Positions 35,098 to 43,972 of a DNA stretch of 64,000 nt are shown here, in pieces. The first letter of the stretch is position 1. Every line of letters begins with the position of its first letter. The notes beneath the pieces were generated by a model that was not told the origin of the DNA, did no database searches, and saw only the letters and a list, made by a program, of their open reading frames with translations. This DNA is from Cypionkella aquatica (GTDB lineage: Bacteria > Pseudomonadota > Alphaproteobacteria > Rhodobacterales > Rhodobacteraceae), in assembly GCF_030161095.1 (NCBI RefSeq), contig NZ_BSPP01000007.1, positions 496,920 to 560,919 on the forward strand, in the 5' to 3' direction. The translations under genes were made by a program, and so were the position numbers.

Positions 35098-36141
35098 TTA
35101 GGCTTCGACATGCCAATGCACAGGGAAGCCTGGGTTGAAGACGGTAACGGGGCCTGCTTCGGTGAGGATTTTCTCGGGGAAGCTTTGCGGTTGTTCGTGT
35201 TTGACAAGAGTGATGTGGCCCTCGTTCACCGGCAGACGGTAAAAGGCGGGACCGTTCAGCGCGGCGAAGGATTCCAGATTATGCAGCGCCGCCTCTTCCT
35301 CGAAAACATGCGCAAGCAGCGGCATGGTGTTGGTGGCGGTGAAGCAACCGGCGCAGCCGCAGGCGTGTTCTTTCAGCGCATCGACATGCGGGGCGGAATC
35401 GGTGCCCAAGAGGAAGCGCGCCTCGCCCGAGGTGGCGGCGGCACGCAAGGCAAGCCGGTGTTTTTCGCGTTTGGCGACGGGCAGACAGTAATAGTGCGGC
35501 TTGATGCCACCGGCGAGGATATGGTTGCGGTTGATAATCAGGTGATGGGTGGTGATGGTGGCCGCCAGATTATCACCACCGCTGCGGGCATAGGCCACGC
35601 CTTCTTCGGTGGTGATATGCTCCATCACCACGCGCAAGGATGGGATTCGGCGGCGCAACGGATCAAGGATCGTGTCGATAAACACTGCCTCGCGGTCGAA
35701 AATATCCACTGATGGGTCAGTGACTTCGCCGTGCAGGCACAAAGGCAGGCCGATTTCGGCCATTTTTTCCAGCACAGCTTGCACTTTGCTGAAGTCGGCG
35801 ACGCCGGAGTGCGAGTTGGTGGTGGCCCCTGCCGGATAAAGTTTCACCGCTTTCACCAAACCCGATGCGGCGGCGGCGGCCACGTCGGCGGGATCGGTGG
35901 CCTCGGTCAGATACAGCGTCATCAGCGGCTGGAAGGCCGAGCCAGTTGGCAAGGCTGCCATGATGCGGTCGCGGTAGGCCTGCGCCTGTGCACCCGTCAC
36001 TACGGGCGGCACCAGATTGGGCATGATCAGGGCGCGGGCGAAATGTCGTGCGGTTTCGGGCAGAACGCCCTTTAGCATCGCGCCATCGCGCAGGTGCAAA
36101 TGCCAGTCATCGGGGCGGCGAAGCGTGAGGCTGTGTGTCAT
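35098..36141 (-). CDS. pyrC: dihydroorotase, class II
   Basis: 347 residues. The metal motif DWHLHLRDG is at 12-20, ATTNSHSGV near 107, LCLHGEVT near 136, and LGTDSAPH near 248, as in the E. coli-type homodimeric enzyme. It makes dihydroorotate from carbamoyl aspartate. It is followed by pyrE in the same direction. Confidence 0.95.
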   Translation of the reverse strand: MTHSLTLRRPDDWHLHLRDGAMLKGVLPETARHFARALIMPNLVPPVVTGAQAQAYRDRIMAALPTGSAFQPLMTLYLTEATDPADVAAAAASGLVKAVKLYPAGATTNSHSGVADFSKVQAVLEKMAEIGLPLCLHGEVTDPSVDIFDREAVFIDTILDPLRRRIPSLRVVMEHITTEEGVAYARSGGDNLAATITTHHLIINRNHILAGGIKPHYYCLPVAKREKHRLALRAAATSGEARFLLGTDSAPHVDALKEHACGCAGCFTATNTMPLLAHVFEEEAALHNLESFAALNGPAFYRLPVNEGHITLVKHEQPQSFPEKILTEAGPVTVFNPGFPVHWHVEA

Positions 36142-36316
36142 AGCGATGCAGATAGCGCAGCTTGACGCGATTCTCTAGGGGGCGTGGCGCAGGGATGCGA
36201 CACTTGATCTTAGCTTTTCGCGGCTATCCCTTGGGCGCAGGCTGCCAAGGCGAGAATACCCTTGCTGCGGCGCAGCATTAAGCGCCATGTAGCCGCAAAG
36301 GGTTAAGGAAACCGCG

Positions 36317-36625
36317 ATGAAGCTGATGACTCCGTTTGATTTTATGGCCCCAGCACTGGAGGCGAGCCAGATCATGGTGGAATCGCAGCTGGTGATTGGG
36401 TTGCGTCTGGCGGGTATGGCCGGATTTTGGCCTATGTCTGCCGCCGAGCAAGACCGCATGATGACGGAAAAGCTAAGCGCTGGAATGGATTCGGCGCAGG
36501 CTGCGTTGCGGATTGGTATGGCGGGCGGTACCATTTCTGACATGGTGATGGCAGCGATGAAGCCGGTGCGCGCCAAAACCAGTGCCAATGCCAAGCGGTT
36601 GCAGCGTAAGGTGGCGCAGGGCTAG
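36317..36625 (+). CDS. small helical protein of unknown function
   Basis: 102 residues rich in Met, Ala and Gln: MKLMTPFDFMAPALEASQIMVESQLVIGLRLAGMAG. It has no signal peptide and no clear membrane helix. The amphipathic helices vaguely recall phasins but no specific signature is present. AAGGA precedes the ATG well. Related rhodobacterial proteins exist by general look, but I cannot name a function. Confidence 0.6.
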   Translation: MKLMTPFDFMAPALEASQIMVESQLVIGLRLAGMAGFWPMSAAEQDRMMTEKLSAGMDSAQAALRIGMAGGTISDMVMAAMKPVRAKTSANAKRLQRKVAQG

Positions 36626-36655
36626 GTTTGCGGCCTGCAGGTCGGAATAGGGGAC

Positions 36656-37054
36656 ATGATGGGTTTTTATCGGGCGGCTTATGTGATTTCGCTGATGGCG
36701 TGGCCGGCCACCGCGCAAGATGTCGATTGCGGCACTGCGGAAAGCCAGATGGAGCTGACCTATTGCGCCGAGCAGGATTGGATGGCGGCGGATGCTGAGC
36801 TGAACACTGCCTATGCCGCGGCGCGCAAGCAGATGCAGGGCATTGATGACGATCTTGAGGCATCGCAGCGCGGCGCTGCAGAGTATCTGCGCGATGGTCA
36901 GCGGGCTTGGGTGACGTTCCGCGATGCAACTTGCGCAGCCGAGGGCTATGCGATGCATGGCGGATCGGCCGAGCCTATGGTGATCTACGGATGCCGCGCG
37001 CGATTGACCGAACAGCGTGTGGCCGACCTGAAAGCGATGGCCGAGGAATACTAG
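36656..37054 (+). CDS. secreted DUF1311 / LprI-like protein
   Basis: 132 residues. An N-terminal signal peptide ends near TAQDVDCG (cleavage about residue 21). The mature part carries the DUF1311 pattern: CGTAESQMELTYCAEQDW, LNTAYAAAR, QRAWVTFRDATCA and YGCRARLTEQRVADL, with paired cysteines. Some relatives (LprI) inhibit lysozyme; most are uncharacterised. Either of two adjacent ATG codons could start it; AGGGGAC precedes. Confidence 0.82.
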   Translation: MMGFYRAAYVISLMAWPATAQDVDCGTAESQMELTYCAEQDWMAADAELNTAYAAARKQMQGIDDDLEASQRGAAEYLRDGQRAWVTFRDATCAAEGYAMHGGSAEPMVIYGCRARLTEQRVADLKAMAEEY

Positions 37055-37072
37055 CGCCTGCGCGGTCCAGCT

Positions 37073-38074
37073 TTAAGCCTCGGTTGTCTCTGGTGTCGCC
37101 AGTTTTTCCTTCAGCTTTGCCAAGCGCCGGGCAAAATTGCGCGAATTGAGTCGGCTGGTGACAGAGCGGCAGATCATCAGCGCATGTTGATCGCGTCGCG
37201 CACCTTCTGCCTTTGCAAGCAGGCTGTTCAGGTAGGGGCCGTAGTTGCGCCGCACCCGCCATAGTTTTGCAAAGCTTTCCGCCGAAAGATTGCCCGCCAT
37301 CGCGAGATCAACCATTTTTGGCAAGATGCTGGTGGCACTGAGCGCCGATTCCACACTGTCCCCGATATATCGGGTGGAAATTCTGGTGATATAGGGTGCG
37401 CGGAACAGGGCTGCATGCATCGCTTCGGTGGCAATGGTTGGATCGTGGATCAACACTGCCTGCGCCGCACCTTCCAGCATGTCAGGCGCATAGCCATAGC
37501 GCGAGGTGAAATCCAACCGCCGCGCCGCACGATCGCGGTTGTCCCAACGGCTTTGCGCCGGATCAAGCGTTGCGCGTGGGTTGAGCGCCAGCACTTGCGC
37601 GCCGGGCGCCGTCACCGCAAAGGCGCAGGCCGCATAACCGCCCATGCCCGCGCCGTAAAACAGCACCTGATCGAAATCTTCGAAGAAAGCATCGTCAACC
37701 TGACGGTCAAAGAAGCCATACACCGCCGGATCGCGGAACCAGGTGTCGCCATCCGAAATAATGCTCAGCACCGACCAGCCATGCGCCTTTGCCAGACTGT
37801 CTGCCAAAGGCATCTGGCCGGGGCGTGCCAGCACCGAGGCGATGGTTTCAAAACTGACCAGAAGGGTAGTGCTTTCATCGGCAAAATAGGCCCAATGCTT
37901 GTCACCGACGCTGTGGAAATAACCTGCCTCTTCGGTAGCCTGCTCCATCTGCTGTTCCCAGATTTCATAGGGGTCGCTTGCATCATCATCCAGCATGATG
38001 CCAGCCGACAAATGATCCTGCGGCTGCTGCGTGGTCTGCGGCAGCTGAGTGGTTTCGGCAAGATCGGTCATCAT
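37073..38074 (-). CDS. alpha/beta-hydrolase-like protein of unknown function
   Basis: 333 residues. The N-terminal 40 residues are low-complexity (QTTQQPQ). A nucleophile-elbow-like GAGMGGYAACAFAV near residue 150 follows a beta strand (DFDQVLFYG), but the central Ser of GxSxG is Gly, so it may not be a hydrolase. VLALNPRATLDPA and a later helical region follow. Such proteins are common near glycosyltransferases in rhodobacteria. It lies downstream of a glycosyltransferase on the same strand. Function not assigned. Confidence 0.5.
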   Translation of the reverse strand: MMTDLAETTQLPQTTQQPQDHLSAGIMLDDDASDPYEIWEQQMEQATEEAGYFHSVGDKHWAYFADESTTLLVSFETIASVLARPGQMPLADSLAKAHGWSVLSIISDGDTWFRDPAVYGFFDRQVDDAFFEDFDQVLFYGAGMGGYAACAFAVTAPGAQVLALNPRATLDPAQSRWDNRDRAARRLDFTSRYGYAPDMLEGAAQAVLIHDPTIATEAMHAALFRAPYITRISTRYIGDSVESALSATSILPKMVDLAMAGNLSAESFAKLWRVRRNYGPYLNSLLAKAEGARRDQHALMICRSVTSRLNSRNFARRLAKLKEKLATPETTEA

Positions 38075-38207
38075 GATATCCAGTCAACGCTTTACGGGAG
38101 CACAAAACTCTGGCGCTATAATCTGCTTTTTGCGCCATTCGGGCAAGCAAAACTCGGGGCTGAAAGGCATCGCGCTTGGGAACAGTTTCTAAAGACTGTT
38201 TCAAATG

Positions 38208-39236
38208 TCATGGTTTTTTGCTGGTTGTGGCGTAGCGAAGAAGGTGACGTGCACGCTCTGGTTGAAGTGTATGCGAAGCTGGCGTCATCAGCAGGCGACC
38301 AAACAGGGCCCGCCACGGCTCGGCTTGCATCAGCTCGGCAAAGCGCGCCTGCCGCCATGCGACGGCTTTGTAATGCAACGGGCCAAGGACGGGATCGGCC
38401 AAAAGCTCGGCCCGCAGGGTGGCGGAATTCAGGCTGTGGATCGAGCGATCCTCAACCTCGTTGAAGTTGCGCTCTACCCAATAGCTCATGTCAAAGGCTG
38501 AAGCGTCACGGTTGGCGCGGCCGCGATCGGCTTTGACAAGATAGTTTTGCATTGACCCCAAAGCATAATGGTTCAACTGCACCAATTTGTAATTGTCGCG
38601 GCTGTAATCCGAGAAAATCCGACCTTGCGGCGTATCCGGCAATGCCCTGCCAGAGCCATCAAACCAGCGTGCTTGGCCCGCGCGCGCGGGGTCAGGGCTG
38701 CGCGGACGGTGCACGCCAAGTTTGCGGTATGTGCCGTCATTGCGAAACAGAGTCTTGATCAACTGCGCCCGCCATGGCCAAGCGAAACTGGCTTCCGCGG
38801 CTTTGGTGAAGGTTTCGGTGATCGGTTGATCGGCAATCTCGATCACACCTGCATTGCCAAACATCCGCCACGTCAACGCAATCGCGGTGGCATCGGGCAG
38901 GGCGGTCAGCAAGGCGTTAAGGCTGCGGTCGCCAACATGGATGTTGACGAATTCGTCAATATCGCAAACCAGCACCCAATCGGATTGTGCGATCAGCGGG
39001 TGTTTGTCGGCAACCTTCAACATCGCCCATTGCGGCCCCTCGGGGTGGGGACCGGGGTTGCGCATGTGGGTCAGCCAGCCTAGCGCCGCCAACCGATCCA
39101 GCATCAAATCGGTGCCATCGCTGCAATCATTGGAATAAACCAGAAAATCGCTGAAGCCACAGGCGCGGTGATGCGCGAGCCATTCCAGCAGGAAGGCCGC
39201 TTCGTTTTTCACTCCGATAAGGGCGGTGGCGCGCAT
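38208..39236 (-). CDS. glycosyltransferase family 2-like protein
   Basis: 342 residues. The start MRATALIGVKNEAAFLLEWLAHHRACGFSDFLVYSNDCSDGT is the donor-binding region of the Glyco_tranf_2_4 type. The metal-binding DID is in VLVCDIDEFVNI near 93-104. Acceptor-side residues are in the C-terminal half, which has a HYALGSMQNYLVKADRGR segment. It is a GT-A fold enzyme likely acting on a surface polysaccharide or protein. ATG 39236 was chosen; the frame extends upstream without a clear start. The hydrolase-like gene follows. Confidence 0.82.
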   Translation of the reverse strand: MRATALIGVKNEAAFLLEWLAHHRACGFSDFLVYSNDCSDGTDLMLDRLAALGWLTHMRNPGPHPEGPQWAMLKVADKHPLIAQSDWVLVCDIDEFVNIHVGDRSLNALLTALPDATAIALTWRMFGNAGVIEIADQPITETFTKAAEASFAWPWRAQLIKTLFRNDGTYRKLGVHRPRSPDPARAGQARWFDGSGRALPDTPQGRIFSDYSRDNYKLVQLNHYALGSMQNYLVKADRGRANRDASAFDMSYWVERNFNEVEDRSIHSLNSATLRAELLADPVLGPLHYKAVAWRQARFAELMQAEPWRALFGRLLMTPASHTLQPERARHLLRYATTSKKP

Positions 39237-39265
39237 GGGGCTTCCGGGATTTGGGCGGGAAGCTC

Positions 39266-39300
39266 GAAGCCTCCGACGGATATTTGGGCAGAGAGGAAAA
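39266..39300 (+). repeat. degenerate rhodobacterial intergenic repeat
   Basis: GAAGCCTCCGACGGATATTT followed by GGGCAGAGAGGAAAA. It sits between the divergent glycosyltransferase and metallo-hydrolase genes. Confidence 0.6.
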
Positions 39301-39370
39301 GCAAGAGAAGCTGAACTTGACCGATTGCTGCGCCGGGGGCAAGCATGGCGCGGGTTTTGGGAGGATGGCG

Positions 39371-40252
39371 ATGCTATCACAGCTGCGGGTTTTAGAACCG
39401 CATCCGGGGATTTTGGCGTTTTATGATGGGCGGGTGGCAGGCCACCGCTTTGCTGCGGAGCCAAATTGGGTGGATGACGGCGCACTTTCGCTTGGGATCG
39501 CGTCTTATGCATTGATCGCCGGCGGGCAGGCGATTGTCTATGACAGCCATGTATCAGTGCCGCATGGGCGATTTATCCGCAGCGAGTTGGAACGGCACGG
39601 GGTAACTGATATCCGGGTGGTGCTGTCGCATTGGCATCTGGACCATGTTGCGGGCACCGAGGCGTTTGCGGACTGTCAAGTGATCGCCAATGCGCGCACC
39701 TTGGGGCATCTGACCGCGCGGCAGGCGGCGATAGAGGCAGGCACAGATCACGGCTTGCCTGTGATCTCGCCGTTGATCTTGCCGGATACGGTGTTTGAAG
39801 ACCGCATGCGGCTTGACCTGGGTGGCGAGCCGGTGGAGTTGATCTCGGCCAATATTCATTCCGATGATGCGACGGTGTTGTGGTTGCCTGATCGGCGGAT
39901 CTTGCTTGCAGGCGACACGGTTGAGGATTGCGTGACCTATGTGGGCGCGCCCGAAGAGTTCGACATTCATTTGCGCGATCTTAACCGGTTGGCGGAACTG
40001 GGTGCGGAGTGGGTGCTGCCCAATCACGGCGCTGCAGAGATGATCGCGCAGGGTGGCTATAACGCAAAGCTGCTGGCGGCGACCGCCGATTACATCCGGC
40101 ATCTGCAAGCGGCTGATCCGCGCCCGATGGCCGAGATCATTGCGCCTTGGCTGAAAGATGGCACCTTGCGGTACTTTGAGCCCTATGAGGCGGTTCATGC
40201 GCAAAACCGCGCACGGGTGCAGGCGATGCGGGCGGCGATCCACGCGCTATGA
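39371..40252 (+). CDS. MBL-fold metallo-hydrolase
   Basis: 293 residues. The metal motif SHWHLDHV (about 85-92) carries His, His, Asp and His ligands, with DDATVLW, LLAGDTVED near 177 and PNHG near 217 completing the di-metal site. Substrate unknown. GGAGG lies 6 bases ahead of ATG 39371. Frame extension upstream to 39251 crosses a repeat and is unlikely. It diverges from the glycosyltransferase. The next 265 bp (40253-40517) hold no gene I can identify. Confidence 0.85.
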   Translation: MLSQLRVLEPHPGILAFYDGRVAGHRFAAEPNWVDDGALSLGIASYALIAGGQAIVYDSHVSVPHGRFIRSELERHGVTDIRVVLSHWHLDHVAGTEAFADCQVIANARTLGHLTARQAAIEAGTDHGLPVISPLILPDTVFEDRMRLDLGGEPVELISANIHSDDATVLWLPDRRILLAGDTVEDCVTYVGAPEEFDIHLRDLNRLAELGAEWVLPNHGAAEMIAQGGYNAKLLAATADYIRHLQAADPRPMAEIIAPWLKDGTLRYFEPYEAVHAQNRARVQAMRAAIHAL

Positions 40253-40517
40253 TGCTTGGGAACCAATGCTTCAGGCGTGCGTTGGCAAGCGTAGGGCAAA
40301 TTGCACTTTGCTTGGCTAAGGCGGTATGCCATTTTGGCGCAGGAGGCGATCTGGGAGGACTGCTAGCCGATAACATCGCCAAACCCGGCCAATCTGGCCT
40401 GCGGTTTATGGGGTGTTATCGCATATCACCGCCAACCCTGTGCTTTGATGCGTGATCAGCGACCAGTTCGGAATCAGTTTCGATCTCTGGCCGCCATGAG
40501 TTTTGAAAGGACGATCG

Positions 40518-42884
40518 ATGAGAAGATTGCTTGGAACCACCACGGCCCTGTCTATGGCGATGTTCAACGTGCAACCTTGGCCATTGCAGGCGCAAACCCT
40601 GACTGACTCGGGCGCCGTCGTGGCGGCAGATGGCTCGGTTTTGTGCGAACCGACCGCAGATGCCGCTTGCGATCCGTCGCAGTTCGTCGATCAGGCCAAG
40701 GCGATAGAACAGCAGATGGCGGCTCAAGCAGAAGCTGCAGCTCAGGCTCAGGCAGAGGCTGAAGCACAGGCTCAGGCAGAAGCCGCAGCGCAGGCTCAGG
40801 CAGAGGCCGAAGCACAGGCTCAGGCAGAAGCTGCAGCACAGGCTCAGGCAGACGCCGAAGCTGCAGCACAGGCTCAGGCAGAAGCTGATGCACAGGCTCA
40901 GGCAGAAGCCGAAGCACAAGCCCAGGCAGAAGCCGCAGCACAGGCTCAGGCGGATGCTGAAGCACAGGCTCAGGCAGACGCCGAAGCTGCGGCACAGGCT
41001 CAGGCAGAAGCTGAAGCACAGGCTCAGGCAGAGGCTCCAGCCGGAGAGATTCCTGTTGAAGAACCTGCTCCTGCTGAAGAAGCGACTGATCAGGCCCCGA
41101 TGGAAGAGGCTGTAGAGCAGCCAGCTGACTCTGAGGCCGCGACTGAAGAGGTTACTCCGGCGGATGAGGCTGCGTCTGACGAGGCCGCAGCCGGTGAGGG
41201 CATGGAAGCTGCCCCGGCGGACGAGGCTGCTCAGGCTGCCCCAACCGATGAAGCTGTGGAGGAACCAGCTCCGGCTGAGGCTGCGACCGACACCACCGAA
41301 GCTGCCCCCACCGAGGAAGCGACAGAGGCCGCCCCGGCGGATGAACCCGCCGACGCAGCCCCGACCGAGGAAGCAGCTACGACCGAGCAAGCGGCTCCCG
41401 CTGAGGAAGGTGCCACTCCAGAGGCGAGTGCCGAGACGGCTCCTGTGGATCCGGCCACCGAAGAGGCGGCAGTGTTGCCCGCAACCGTGACCGATCCGGC
41501 GACGGGCGAGACTTTGGTAGTTGATCCCGCCACTGGCGCTGCGATGACCGAAGAAGAAGCCACCGCCAAGGCCGCCGAGCAGGAAAAGTCGCTGGCAGAA
41601 GCGGAAAAGGAAATCGCGGTCGAGGCTGATGGCACCGTGGTTGATCCTTCGGCTGGCTTGAAAACCGCTGAAACCGTTGTTGATCCGAACGCAACGCCGG
41701 TGGATGTACCGGTGGCCTCGGAAACCGAGGTGCAGACGCTGACCAACCTGCTTGATCAACCCGAGGGCATTGATCCGGCGGCGCTGGGTGCAGCTGCTGC
41801 TTTGTCGACTCCGGCGGTCGAGGGCGAAAAACCTGCAGATCAGGCGCCGTCGGCGGATGCCGTGGCCACTGTCACCGAAATGCTCGACGATAATGCGGTG
41901 CGCAGCTCGACGCAGGAATTCGCGGCGGCTCCGGTGTTGCTGGGCAGCGACAAAAAGAAAAAGAGTGGGCTTTCCGATCTGGAAAAAGTTGGTCTCGTGG
42001 CGCTGGGCGCTTTGGTCGTCGGCGCGATCATTCAGGACAACAACAAGGATCGTCGGGGCCGTGAAGCCGCGAAAGTGGTGTCAAACACCGGTGACCGGGT
42101 TGTCGTTCTGAAACCCGATGGCACGTATCAGGTCTACAAGGACGATGATGCGGTGCTGCGTCAGCCCGGCTCGAACGTGCGGACCGAAACCTACCGTGAC
42201 GGCTCGACCCGCACGATTGTTGAGCGCCGCGACGGCACGCAGGTTGTCACCATCCGCGATGCTTCGGGGCGGGTTCTGCGCCGTGCGCAATATGACGAGC
42301 GTGGTCGTGAACTGGTGCTGATCGACGATCTGGAACCAGAGCGCGTGGTGATCGTGCGCGATCTGCCGAAGCCGCGCCCGAACCGGGTGGTTATCTCGAC
42401 CAAGGACAACGACTATGCGTTGAAGGCGGCGCTTGCAGCGAAGGATATTGCCAAGATCGGCCGGACCTTCAGTCTGCGCCAGATCCGCGAGATTCCAGAG
42501 GTGCGCTATCTGGCGGCGACCGTCGATGTCGATAACGTCAACTTTGCCTCGGGCTCGTCCGCGATTGCTGCGGATGAGGCGTCCGATCTGGCGGAGTTGG
42601 GCAGCTTGATGCAGGAAATGCTGGATGCAAACCCCGGCGAGATGTTCCTGATCGAGGGCCACACCGATGCGACCGGTAAGGCTGCGATGAACCTTGCTTT
42701 GTCGGATCGGCGCGCGGAATCTGTGGCTTTGGCACTGACGGAATATTTCGACATTCCGCCGGAAAACATGGTCATCCAAGGCTATGGCGAGAGCGAGCTG
42801 CGCATTGACACCCAGAACGATGAGCCCCGCAACCGTCGTGTGGCGGTGCGGATCATCACGCCGCTGCTGAAAGGCGTAAAATAG
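40518..42884 (+). CDS. OmpA family protein with long Ala/Gln/Glu repeat
   Basis: 788 residues. A signal-like N-terminus (about 1-26, ending LQAQ) is followed by an 8-residue repeat AQAQAEAE (about 68-174), then a Pro/Ala/Glu/Thr-rich acidic stretch (about 175-330). A hydrophobic helix VGLVALGALVVGAII lies near 487-502 after KKKK. A beta-rich section with repeated basic hairpins follows, and an OmpA/Pal peptidoglycan-binding domain covers 670-788 (VNFASGSSAIAADEA, GHTDATG, NRRVAVRI). It probably spans or tethers envelope layers. GAAAGGA precedes the ATG. Strong terminators follow. Confidence 0.85.
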   Translation: MRRLLGTTTALSMAMFNVQPWPLQAQTLTDSGAVVAADGSVLCEPTADAACDPSQFVDQAKAIEQQMAAQAEAAAQAQAEAEAQAQAEAAAQAQAEAEAQAQAEAAAQAQADAEAAAQAQAEADAQAQAEAEAQAQAEAAAQAQADAEAQAQADAEAAAQAQAEAEAQAQAEAPAGEIPVEEPAPAEEATDQAPMEEAVEQPADSEAATEEVTPADEAASDEAAAGEGMEAAPADEAAQAAPTDEAVEEPAPAEAATDTTEAAPTEEATEAAPADEPADAAPTEEAATTEQAAPAEEGATPEASAETAPVDPATEEAAVLPATVTDPATGETLVVDPATGAAMTEEEATAKAAEQEKSLAEAEKEIAVEADGTVVDPSAGLKTAETVVDPNATPVDVPVASETEVQTLTNLLDQPEGIDPAALGAAAALSTPAVEGEKPADQAPSADAVATVTEMLDDNAVRSSTQEFAAAPVLLGSDKKKKSGLSDLEKVGLVALGALVVGAIIQDNNKDRRGREAAKVVSNTGDRVVVLKPDGTYQVYKDDDAVLRQPGSNVRTETYRDGSTRTIVERRDGTQVVTIRDASGRVLRRAQYDERGRELVLIDDLEPERVVIVRDLPKPRPNRVVISTKDNDYALKAALAAKDIAKIGRTFSLRQIREIPEVRYLAATVDVDNVNFASGSSAIAADEASDLAELGSLMQEMLDANPGEMFLIEGHTDATGKAAMNLALSDRRAESVALALTEYFDIPPENMVIQGYGESELRIDTQNDEPRNRRVAVRIITPLLKGVK
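40720..41040 (+). repeat. 24-bp coding tandem repeat inside the OmpA-family gene
   Basis: The unit GCACAGGCTCAGGCAGAAGC plus GAA/GCA encodes A-Q-A-Q-A-E-A-E/A and recurs about thirteen times with third-position changes, building residues 68-174. The repeat count probably varies between strains. Confidence 0.8.
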
Positions 42885-42902
42885 GCCAGGATTGAGGCTA
42901 TC

Positions 42903-42965
42903 AAGGCCCCGAGGGAAACCTCGGGGCCTTTGCTTTTGCTGTGGTCCCAACTCGGGACCTTTTTT
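42903..42965 (+). terminator. tandem terminators of the OmpA-family gene
   Basis: Stem 1: AAGGCCCCGAGG (42903-42914) with GAAA loop and its complement (42919-42930), then TTGCTTTTG. Stem 2: GGTCCC (42943-42948) with AACTC loop and GGGACC (42954-42959), then TTTTTTGTTTG. Stem 2 and the next few bases are the inverse of a hairpin at 21060-21080. Confidence 0.9.
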
Positions 42966-43171
42966 GTTTGTTTTATATCAATCGGTTAGTTTTTTAAATT
43001 TATGGTTTGTTAATCTTTGCACCAAATTGGGCGCGATTTGCTTCGGCCATTCCGGCTGCCAGTTTTGCAGCAGCCAAGGCACACTGGCTTCGATCCCGGG
43101 CATCTGGATGTCGCTGGCAAGGGCAATTTTGACGCCGTGCCGATCCGCTCTCGGATGTGTTGGCCAAAGGC

Positions 43172-43759
43172 TTAGCGGTCATTCATCCCCTTGCCATCAA
43201 GTATCCGGGCGCTGTGCTTTGCAATCCGTGCGGTTTTGGTGGCAGAGGCCTTGGGCTGGTTGAAGTGCAAAAGATAGCCGCGCCTGCGCCCCGGCGTCAG
43301 CGCATCGAAAGCCAGAGCGAGATCAGGGTTATCGTCCAAGGCCGCGATCAGTTCGTCGGGGTAGGGCAGATCATCCTTGGCGAAAGTGATCTTCGCGCCG
43401 GATTTCTCTAGCGCAACTGCGGCTTGGATATAGGCGATCAAAGTGGCTTTCGCTTGGTCGATCTGGGCCAGATCGGTGAATTTCACCATCCGCACCGCGC
43501 GCGAATTCTCGCCCGGCGCAGCCAGAATTCCGGCGGAGTCGTCCAGCAGCACCCCCTTGAAAAACCCCAAAGTGGCGGCGTCTTTGAAGCCCCAAAGCAG
43601 GGCAACATTGCCGCCTTCAAAGCAATAGCAAGGGCCGCGCCATTTGTAGATTTCTTCCAGCCCACAGCCCAGCAGAATGGCGCGCAGGGCTTGCAATTCG
43701 GCCTGCCAGATCGGCGCCGCGTCGAAGAAGCTGGTGATTTTGGGGTCGCGTTCTGCCAT
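43172..43759 (-). CDS. YdeI / OmpD-associated (DUF1801-containing) family protein
   Basis: 195 residues. The N-terminal DUF1801-like half is ITSFFDAAPIWQAELQALRAILLGCGLEEIYKWRGPCYCFEGGNVALLWGFKDAATLGFFKG, and the C-terminal YdeI half has PYPDELIAALDDNPDLALAFDALTPGRRRGYLLHFNQPK, ending with KTARIAKHSARILDGKG. Members have been linked to bacteriocin protection or stress, without a clear enzyme role. It is flanked by the OmpA terminators and by infC. The 170 bp downstream may hold a gene remnant. Confidence 0.85.
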   Translation of the reverse strand: MAERDPKITSFFDAAPIWQAELQALRAILLGCGLEEIYKWRGPCYCFEGGNVALLWGFKDAATLGFFKGVLLDDSAGILAAPGENSRAVRMVKFTDLAQIDQAKATLIAYIQAAVALEKSGAKITFAKDDLPYPDELIAALDDNPDLALAFDALTPGRRRGYLLHFNQPKASATKTARIAKHSARILDGKGMNDR

Positions 43760-43823
43760 GATAGCATCCTTTCAACCGCTGGGCCCTACGGTTAGCGCAG
43801 CGCTGCTGGTCTGTCTATCAGGG

Positions 43824-43909
43824 GACGCAGGTTGCATGCTGACGCAGGTTGCGTGCTGCGGACCAAGTGGCGCGGGCCAAGTCCAGCTTGCCAAGTCCAG
43901 CTTGCCAAG
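43824..43909. repeat. two adjacent short tandem duplications between ydeI-like gene and infC
   Basis: GACGCAGGTTGC(A/G)TGCT occurs twice head to tail (43824-43857, 17-bp unit), and GCCAAGTCCAGCTT occurs twice (43876-43903, 14-bp unit) with a partial third. They lie in the 213-bp gap and probably arose by replication slippage. Confidence 0.75.
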
Positions 43910-43923
43910 GGGCGCGGGCATGA

Positions 43924-43946
43924 AAAAGGGGGCCAGAGGCCCCCTT
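43924..43946 (-). terminator. infC terminator
   Basis: On the minus strand AAAGGGGGCC, loop TCT, GGCCCCCTTT then TTC. It is 27 bp after the infC stop. Confidence 0.8.
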
Positions 43947-43972
43947 TGGAAAACGTAAGTATGATGGCGGCC

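Noticed and set aside
35580-35660. CRISPR-like short repeats
   Set aside because: No regularly spaced direct repeats were seen here or elsewhere; the only tandem repeats are the short arrays listed and the coding repeat.
40416-41759. 447-codon minus-strand frame with CLSLCFSFCLSL-type repeats opposite the OmpA gene
   Set aside because: It is the complement of the Ala/Gln/Glu coding repeat; repeated composition keeps the frame open by chance.
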